Assembly: GCA_022266195.1 (NCBI GenBank)
Contig: WHVY01000003.1
Coordinates: 10,292,001-10,356,000, forward strand
Length of the DNA: 64,000 nucleotides
From: Tetranychus cinnabarinus
Lineage: Eukaryota > Arthropoda > Arachnida > Trombidiformes > Tetranychidae
Direction: 5' to 3'
In this document: positions 57,601 through 64,000 of the stretch, piece after piece
Layout: every line of letters begins with the position of its first letter
Position numbering within the stretch: the stretch's first letter is position 1
Made by a program: the position numbers and the translations under genes
Notes under the pieces: model-generated
The model's input: only the letters and a program-made list of their open reading frames with translations
What the model was told of the DNA's origin: nothing
The model's database searches: none

Positions 57601-58987
57601 GGAACTTAAGACCTTTTTGGCAATCACAAAACATACACAATGTGAGATGAAAAACATTTTTGGTTATTTGGTTTGACCAAATAAATGACTAAGCAAGGGT
57701 GAAGGCAATTCATTTCAATTGAATTATAACTCATGAGCTCATGACTACTGTAATAAGATACCAAGGATATTGTCAGAGGAAAAGGAGTAAAAAAAAAATA
57801 GAAAACAAGTTGCATTGAAGGTTGCGTGAATCTGAATTTGCGAACAGCTAATGTAATCAGTCAACAAGTTGATTAGTTTCTCAAATAATCAAACTATCTT
57901 TGGATGTTGTGAAAACAATCAACTTCCTGAGACAAAACTGGATCAGGTTTAGAGGAGAAAACAGAAACTGAAAACTGATAATTATGAATTGATCAATGAG
58001 CTCTTTGATTGGTGGAAAGAAGAGTACTCCAGACTTGGTAACTGATTTAGTTGACTGCAACTGGAAATCTAGTCAAAGATCTGCTGAGTTTGCTAAATTT
58101 TGATGCAAGTACCAGCAAGGCAGAGAATTAACCCGAAATTTGTTTACATGCTAAAGAAATCATTGAACCTCTCTGATAAAATTTTTATGAATAGATTTGT
58201 GGCAAAAATCATCGGTAACCATGAGAAAATTAATTTACCTGAAATCAGGACAGATGCAGAGTTAAGTAGATCTTCAGATGAGTTCAGCCAATAATTAACA
58301 GAGTCAATGAAATTTTCATTTTGTTGGATGCCTTTTTCTTTCAAATGCCTGGTCCAGAAGTCTCTCACATCATAAAGATGAGACATAAATGATTTACAAA
58401 TTGATGTGGCCACTTGAAGATCACTGGCAAACGCGTCACGTTCCGTCCGTAAAATATTTAATTCAAATTCTTTGTCTTTAACATTCTCCTCCAGGCGATT
58501 CTTCATTAAATTTAACTGGTGGTCTTTAGCCTCTAGTGCTCTTTTGTATTCCTCCAGAGTCTTCTCATATTTATCATAATCTTTCTCAATGAATGAGTCG
58601 CCATCTGAAAAAGAACAAAAAATGATGTAAAAGGTAAAATTAGTCAAAAATTGAAGATGTAAAGGGAAAATGAAAAGTGAAAATGAAATAACCACCTGAT
58701 CGACGAACTCCTTTGTTTTGTTTCTCGTAAAAGAGCCTTAATTTGAGGTCGAAATTTTCTCTTCTTAAATTATTCAGTTTAGAGTCTATTTCTTTCATGG
58801 ACATTGCTTGGTTTCTCTGAGAATTGGTGATTGCTGGGCACGCAAGCTGCTCTTGCAAAGATAACGGTAAAGATGGAAGAGAAGGTGATTCGGTCTGGCT
58901 TTCCTCCTGGTCATCTTCTGGCTCATCTTCCTCGATCCCGTATTCCATGGTTGGACTGTCAAACCAATAATAACCGTCACTATCCAT
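54666..58987 (-). CDS. cnn: Centrosomin/CDK5RAP2-family protein with CM1 motif
   Basis: Four exons, 58987-58696, 58604-58239, 56886-56578 and 56143-54666, all joined in phase 1, encode 814 residues. The first exon has an acidic N-terminus, then the CM1 (centrosomin motif 1) SMKEIDSKLNNLRRENFDLK with LRLFYEKQ at about residues 63-90, which binds and activates gamma-tubulin complexes. Exon 2 is a coiled coil (YEKTLEEYKRALEAKDHQLN onward). The long last exon is Ser/Gln/Asn-rich and low-complexity, with a Lys-rich helical C-terminus. Expected role: recruiting microtubule nucleation at centrosomes. It is shorter than Drosophila centrosomin (>1,100 residues) and I cannot recognise a CM2 domain. The 1.35-kb second intron could hide an exon. 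The start has an in-frame ATG with MDSDGYYWFD. Confidence 0.85.
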
Positions 58988-59677
58988 TTTGATAGTTTTA
59001 TAGAAAAGCTCACGAAATAAATCAAGCAAAAAGGATAACCAAAAAGGATAACCAAAGCAACGGCAAGATCAAAATAAACAAAATAAACAAAATAAAATGA
59101 TAACCAGGCGAAACGAAAACGACAGCACAGACAAAAGCACAAAATCAAAGTCAAATTAAATCATAGTATGATGCCGAATAAATTTACAAATTATAAAAAA
59201 AACAAAAAATCAAAAGGATATCACATAATTAAGGGATAAGAATAGAAAATCTTGTTGCACCCACCAAGAAAGTGAAAGATCATTGTGAAGCGATAATGCC
59301 ATGATAAGGCTACAGTTGATTAACAGTTGGTTAACAAGTTGCTTGATTGCTTACAGCAATAAGCCACAAACATTAAAAAGGAAAACCAAATAATCAATTT
59401 AATCGAATTGTGACTGATTAAGAAATAATATGGATTTGAACTGCAAATTTTTACAGAAAAATACTCGAAAAAGGTTATCTTTCTACACAGACTCTATGCG
59501 AGTCGTAAATAAAATTATGTAGCCCCTCCTATCGGTTACATCAATTTAATCATAGATGATAACCTCATAACCCAAACTTGTTATTTGGTTACTTAAAGCA
59601 ACTTAATTCGTTTTTAATTGATTGACTAAATTGAATTTGATTTTCAAACAATATAATTACAGAATCACAGCAAAGTT
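58988..59677. promoter_or_regulatory. Intergenic region upstream of the centrosomin-family gene
   Basis: AT-rich spacer between two minus-strand genes, with a short AAAAAGGATAACCA direct repeat near 59030-59055. It must include the promoter of the centrosomin-family gene and the 3' end of the uL16m gene. No element recognised. Confidence 0.4.
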
Positions 59678-60777
59678 TCATCTGTATTTTCCATTTGTAA
59701 ACAACTCAAATGCCGTCATGTACTTTCGACAATCAGCTAGATTATTTTTAACGGCATGCTCAATGGTTAGTGGATTGAGATTATTGCGTTCTCTTTCTTT
59801 CAATTCTTCCTGAAATTCATTGAAAAAATCAGCATAAACGGGTAAAGCATCGAGAGGTAATCGTTTTGCTACTCCTAATAACATTTTAAGAATATCTTCA
59901 AATTCACATTTCCCACCGAACTCGAAGATTATACGACCAGTTCTTATTGGAGTGCAGTAACAAAAGATACTTCCCTTTCCACCTCCAAGCTTTTTACCAG
60001 GAGACTGTTTTTACGGAGAAAAAAATTGAAAAGTTATCATTAATTGTATGCAATTTTATCCTGTGGTTTCAGGTGATAGATTTCAATTAACTCAAACAAA
60101 CCTTTCTTGTAACAGTTTTCCAGGGTGGATCAATCCTCCAAACAGCGAATCTATCTCCTTTCACATGTCGATTAACCGAATCACGGATGATTTTGATATG
60201 AGGAGGATAAAGATGACCACCAGACAATGCCTAATAATTATAAAATGAATATTTCAATATTGTTATACTCTGTTCAATACTGTATTTTAAATTTTATATT
60301 TTCTTCTCACCATTAAACCATATTGACCATGAAGAAGTCGATTATGAATTGTTTCAGGTCCTTTTGCGTCATAAATTCTACGTGCGGTTTTCATTTCATC
60401 TCTTCCGTTGGGAGATAGTGGTACACTTTCTAAGGCTGGTAATTTTCTATGCTCAGGGTCTGGAAGAATAACGTCTAGAAAAAAAAGTGCATTCGGATTA
60501 ATTCATTTGCAAAAAAGATACAATTGATAAATTTTCAGGTGAAGATACATACGGTCGAACGAAGGTGGTACTTTAACTCGCTCTTTTGGAGCCTTGTAGA
60601 AACTGTGGATTAATCCAGTTGCATTTCGTACAAAAATACAGTTGATTGGACCTAATAAGGAATAAACAAAAAATAATAGCAATGAATGGTTGAGAGAAAA
60701 TAACAAAACTAGATCAACTTACTGTGCAAGCATATGTTAGATATGGCCGGAACACTTTTTACAATTGATAATGCCAT
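59678..60777 (-). CDS. MRPL16: Mitochondrial large-subunit ribosomal protein uL16m, intact gene
   Basis: Five exons, 60777-60723, 60651-60553, 60474-60311, 60230-60102 and 60004-59678, encode 257 residues (human about 251). It starts MALSIVKSVPAISNICLHSP, a plausible mitochondrial presequence. The L16 core includes LMALSGGHLYPPHIKIIRDS, VNRHVKGDRFAVWRIDPPWK, SPGKKLGGGKGSI, RTGRIIFEFGGKCEFEDILK and the late ERERNNLNPLTIE. These match uL16m closely and place it at the peptidyl-transferase side of the mitoribosome. Introns are 60-100 bp with normal GT-AG ends. All exons are open, in contrast to the three pseudogene copies upstream in the window. An earlier ATG-like frame at 60706 reads through intron 1 and is not the start. 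Confidence 0.95.
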
Positions 60778-61330
60778 AACTGGACTATCAAAATTTAGTC
60801 TAAAAACATTCAAAAGTCTAATAAATTGCAAAAATTAGTCCATTAAAGTAACCCAAAGACATACAGCAATTCAAAACATAAACAAATGTGAATTATATGC
60901 ACTGCCATCTATTGAATTTACGTATAGAAAAGAAACAGCGGTAAAAAGAAAAATTAAAACAGCATCCAACATGATTGATTTAATTGCTGAACTATTACAT
61001 AAAAGAATCTAAGTGAAATCAGATAATCTAAGAATGGAATGAGGAAGGGAAGCTGAAGAGAAATTATTTGAAAGGAGACAAATAAATAGCAAAATTGTAA
61101 GTTGGATTGTTTGTTTTTTAAAAAAGTATCATAAACCATCTGAAATAAGATCGTATCAGGAATGAAGAAAGTTAACCAACATACAATTGTTGAAATGATT
61201 AAAAGCATAAACCTAAATTAGATGCATTCATTAAGATTGACTGTTGTCAGAAAATCAACCTTCTCATGATTCAAACAATAGTTAACTTTCATGGTTTTAT
61301 GAGTTAATTTTAACGTCAATTCACAGGCCA
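60778..61330. repeat. 5' flank of the intact uL16m gene, source of the duplicated flanks
   Basis: Matches 32632-33185 and 44898-45451, and in shorter form 24960-25270, 28817-29060 and 36861-37105. It must include the uL16m promoter. A hydrophobic minus-strand frame here (60954-61208) differs in length between copies. Confidence 0.8.
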
Positions 61331-62909
61331 ACACTTTAATGGGTTGAATTAAATGACAAAATTAAATTGAGATTAATTACCAAACTGTTTAACATTTAAA
61401 ACAAAAGCAATTCAATGATGAGCACTTTAAAGCAAGTAATCAAATATATTGAGGAAAAAGGATAACAAAATTGTTCAAATTTAGGCCTTCGTTTGTAGGG
61501 ATTGACCGTTTTCATCTATTATATTTTGTCTTGATTGTTCAATTCAATTGTTGATTTAAGCCATTTTAATTTGATGAGTTATATTAAGATGTGTTGGTTG
61601 GTACAGCTTTGTAAAATGATGGTCAAGATGGTGGAAAATCAATTCAAAGTGTAAGCATAAGTTTGCTGCTTTTCTCAGGGTGATCACTGAATGGTGAGTA
61701 GATTTGACAAACTATTATAACAAGAACTAGATTAGCTTTCAACTTTGAATTCAATTGTTATTACAATGATGATAATTTAATTCTGGTTTTTTTCAAAATT
61801 GATTCTCTTCTCTTCTTCAGCTGGTTAAACATCATCTTGGTAAGAGTTAAATGTTTCCAATACACTCGGTTGTATAAATTGTATCAAGTTATCTATTGTT
61901 GTTTTTTTCCCTCCACATTTCTGATTAACAACTACAATTGTTTTAATGATCACAATAGTTGCTTTTTATTCAATCACTGAACTTTTTCGATGGACAATTG
62001 ATGGCTTCAATTCAGGGTTAAAAGGTTTTCCAGTTACTGGCTCAAAGTTTGTTGCCATTTTGGGTCCAACACCATTACATTGTTGAAACATGTAAACTGC
62101 TCTCTAGTTGCACTCTTGATTTTGCTGATAATTTAAATATAACAAATCGTTCAATTAGCTTATCATCGTGTAAATTAACAAGGTATTGGTTAGGGGTATT
62201 GGTACCTAACCTATTTGACAAGTGATTTTGTCCAAATCATCAAGTAACTGATTCAAGTTTCATTGATGATTTGATGGTAGAAAGTGAATTTTGTATGCCA
62301 ACAGAACAGCAAGTAAATTAAAATCAAGCGTAGGCAGTGTTAAGGTTAAACCAGTCAAATACATTGATAATGATTCCTTGTTTACCGATCCATTAACAAA
62401 AAAGTGGCTCTATTTTTACCAAATTTAGAAAGTAAAGGTAACATCAGATTGTTGGAGAATGAATACGATTACAAACTCAAAAAATCAGCTTTTTGCCATC
62501 AGATTATACAAGCATGAATTTAAGATGGAAAACAGGTAAAATTGTTAACATGAAAATCATATCTTGATCGTTAAATGGTAATAAAGTTTCACCCAAGGTT
62601 GATTATTAGCAATATTATTGTAAGCACTGATTTCTTTTTAGGTAGTGTCTAAATCAAGACAAGTAGCCAAAGCTGTCAACATCAAACTGGGTTTGTTTCG
62701 ATCTTCAGTGTAGGTGTAAACAAGATTGATTTCACCTGAATGGACATTGAGGTACAATTAACAGGGAACACTGGTAATAGAAACACCAAAAATGTTCTAG
62801 CTGCTCAAAAACAAATATGCCACAAATTTCAGATCAACTTGTTTCCTGTGTATCCAGTTTTGAGTTTAACAATTGAACCAGATTCTTGAAATTCAGTCAT
62901 TGAATACTT
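61331..62909. other. AT-rich intergenic or intronic DNA
   Basis: No coding region, repeat or RNA gene recognised. Confidence 0.5.
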
Positions 62910-63028
62910 TTAACAATTTGTCAGCTTTTCGATGTAATTAGGGTTCATTGTAATGAGGTTATTCATCTGGTGCCAAAGTAAATCCAAACCTGGAACAGTA
63001 TTTTTGCTTGAAACCATCAAAGATGAAT
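62910..63028 (-). CDS. Possible terminal exon of an unidentified minus-strand gene
   Basis: After a plausible TTTCCTTATAG acceptor the frame reads SSLMVSSKNTVPGLDLLWHQ then MNNLITMNPNYIEKLTNC and stops. The entry phase is the same as in most local introns. A GT donor on the same strand at 63985-63986, near the right edge, suggests that a minus-strand gene enters from beyond the window. I do not recognise the protein, and no connecting exon is certain. Confidence 0.3.
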
Positions 63029-64000
63029 CTATAAGGAAACATAAATTGAAAATTACATTTGTATTGTTGAGATTAAGACTTTCAAAGATTACCAACTACG
63101 AGAGATTTTAGTTTAATCTAGTAAGAGATTTTCATGCATCATGATAATGAGCCAAGTTCAATGAGCCGCAGTCTCAAGAGTTCGAATTGATACCAAGTTA
63201 TTATACACAGTAAATTGAACGCTAGTCAAATAGTGAATCTAGAAATTAAATAAATACATAGTATAATAGGAATATGGTATGAATTTGTCATTGAAGTGAC
63301 ATTCATGTACGTCTCCAATATTACAATTAATGCAATTAAATTAACGATAAAGAGAGCAATAAAGCGATTGCAATGGGGGAAATATCGTAAACATCTTATT
63401 AAAATGAATAAAATGAATATCCACGAGCTAGATATTAATTTGAAAAACAATCAATTGATTCATGATGAGGATGATGAAGATTGGAAACAATTGAAAGCTG
63501 AATTTTGATTTCAATAATGACAAGTTTACGTTCCAATGGGTACAGTTTTATCGGTTCCATGAATTTGAGTGAAATGTAAACAAAGCCCAAACAAACAGCA
63601 ATAAGTGTAACGTATGTGTTTAATGATAACAATTTAAGTTGATTGTTTTTTCCACATTGCAGGAGTCAAGAGAAAGTATGAATGGTTGATGAATAAATAA
63701 AAACAAAAGCATACAGACTCTTGCTTTTGGTTTTTCTTTAACAAATTGACTTGCAATCGTAATAATGGTTACACACTTTTCATTGATGGTCCATTCCTTT
63801 TACAGGTAAACTTCAACAATTCTTGTTCCCACCAAACAATACAGCTACATGTATAGCAGACTAGAAAGAAGGAGAAAAATGAAAAAAGAAAGAAACAATC
63901 AGTAACAGCAGAGAAAAGATCAGACCAATCTAAAGTTTAGGTTAATCATTATCATTATTGGTTATTATATATGAAAAATAGCTTACCTTTTGATTGCTTT
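63029..64000. other. Right-edge region, weak signals only
   Basis: 63296-63508 (plus) has a 70-codon frame with a basic then acidic composition, and 63435-63632 (minus) a 65-codon frame with an N-terminal hydrophobic segment. Neither has a recognised domain or a convincing partner exon. The minus strand has AAAAG/GTAAGC at 63987/63986, a good splice donor. Confidence 0.3.

Noticed and set aside
57457..57657. Possible additional exon within the large intron of the centrosomin-family gene
   Set aside because: The flanking exons already join in phase, and this frame has no supporting splice sites or similarity.

Overview
The window reads as nuclear DNA of an animal, most likely a chelicerate and possibly a spider-mite-like acariform mite. 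It is AT-rich, with short introns (mostly about 60-430 bp, GT-AG, very often phase 1). It carries eukaryotic genes: a mitochondrial ribosomal protein uL16m, a BRF2-type TFIIIB subunit, a centrosomin/CDK5RAP2-family protein, TMEM130-like membrane proteins, an LCAT/PLA2G15-like lipase and a chemoreceptor-like 7TM pseudogene. The species assignment is inference. Nothing bacterial, no CRISPR array and no convincing tRNA or rRNA gene was seen.

Layout. 1-6274 is a 35-bp tandem satellite that runs off the left edge. About 6.85-12.5 kb and 20.5-24.9 kb are two inverted copies of a ~4.3 kb non-coding segment. The left copy is interrupted by a complete Merlin DNA transposon (10856-12303) with long terminal inverted repeats and a perfect 8-bp target duplication. 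A third, partial copy lies at 42.2-43.1 kb. Between the inverted copies are a decayed Ser/Pro-rich gene, a TA-flanked MITE, a small satellite island, a broken TMEM130-like gene holding a Tc3-type transposase fragment, a chemoreceptor-like pseudogene, BRF2 copy 1 and TMEM130-like gene 1.

24.9-54.1 kb is a mosaic cluster of tandem segmental duplications. The recurring parts are a pseudogenised uL16m copy, its 5' flank, a TMEM130 exon-2 shard, Copia retrotransposon pieces, a full TMEM130-like gene, and a head-to-head pair of secreted-protein genes (29.2-31.5 and 37.2-39.5 kb). TMEM130-like genes 2, 3 and 4 are chimeric: their first-exon start and signal peptide are replaced in frame by a piece of Copia reverse transcriptase, just downstream of a probable Copia LTR. 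An LCAT/PLA2G15-like gene with one homopolymer frameshift is at 40.9-43.9 kb. The block chemoreceptor pseudogene - BRF2 - TMEM130 recurs at 50.0-54.1 kb in the same orientation as at 16.2-20.4 kb.

54.7-60.8 kb is ordinary single-copy DNA with the centrosomin-family gene and the intact uL16m gene, both on the minus strand. This uL16m gene is the likely source of the three broken copies. From 61.3 kb to the right edge only weak signals are visible. The unifying theme is repeated local duplication, gene conversion and transposon-mediated exon shuffling around a TMEM130/BRF2/uL16m neighbourhood.
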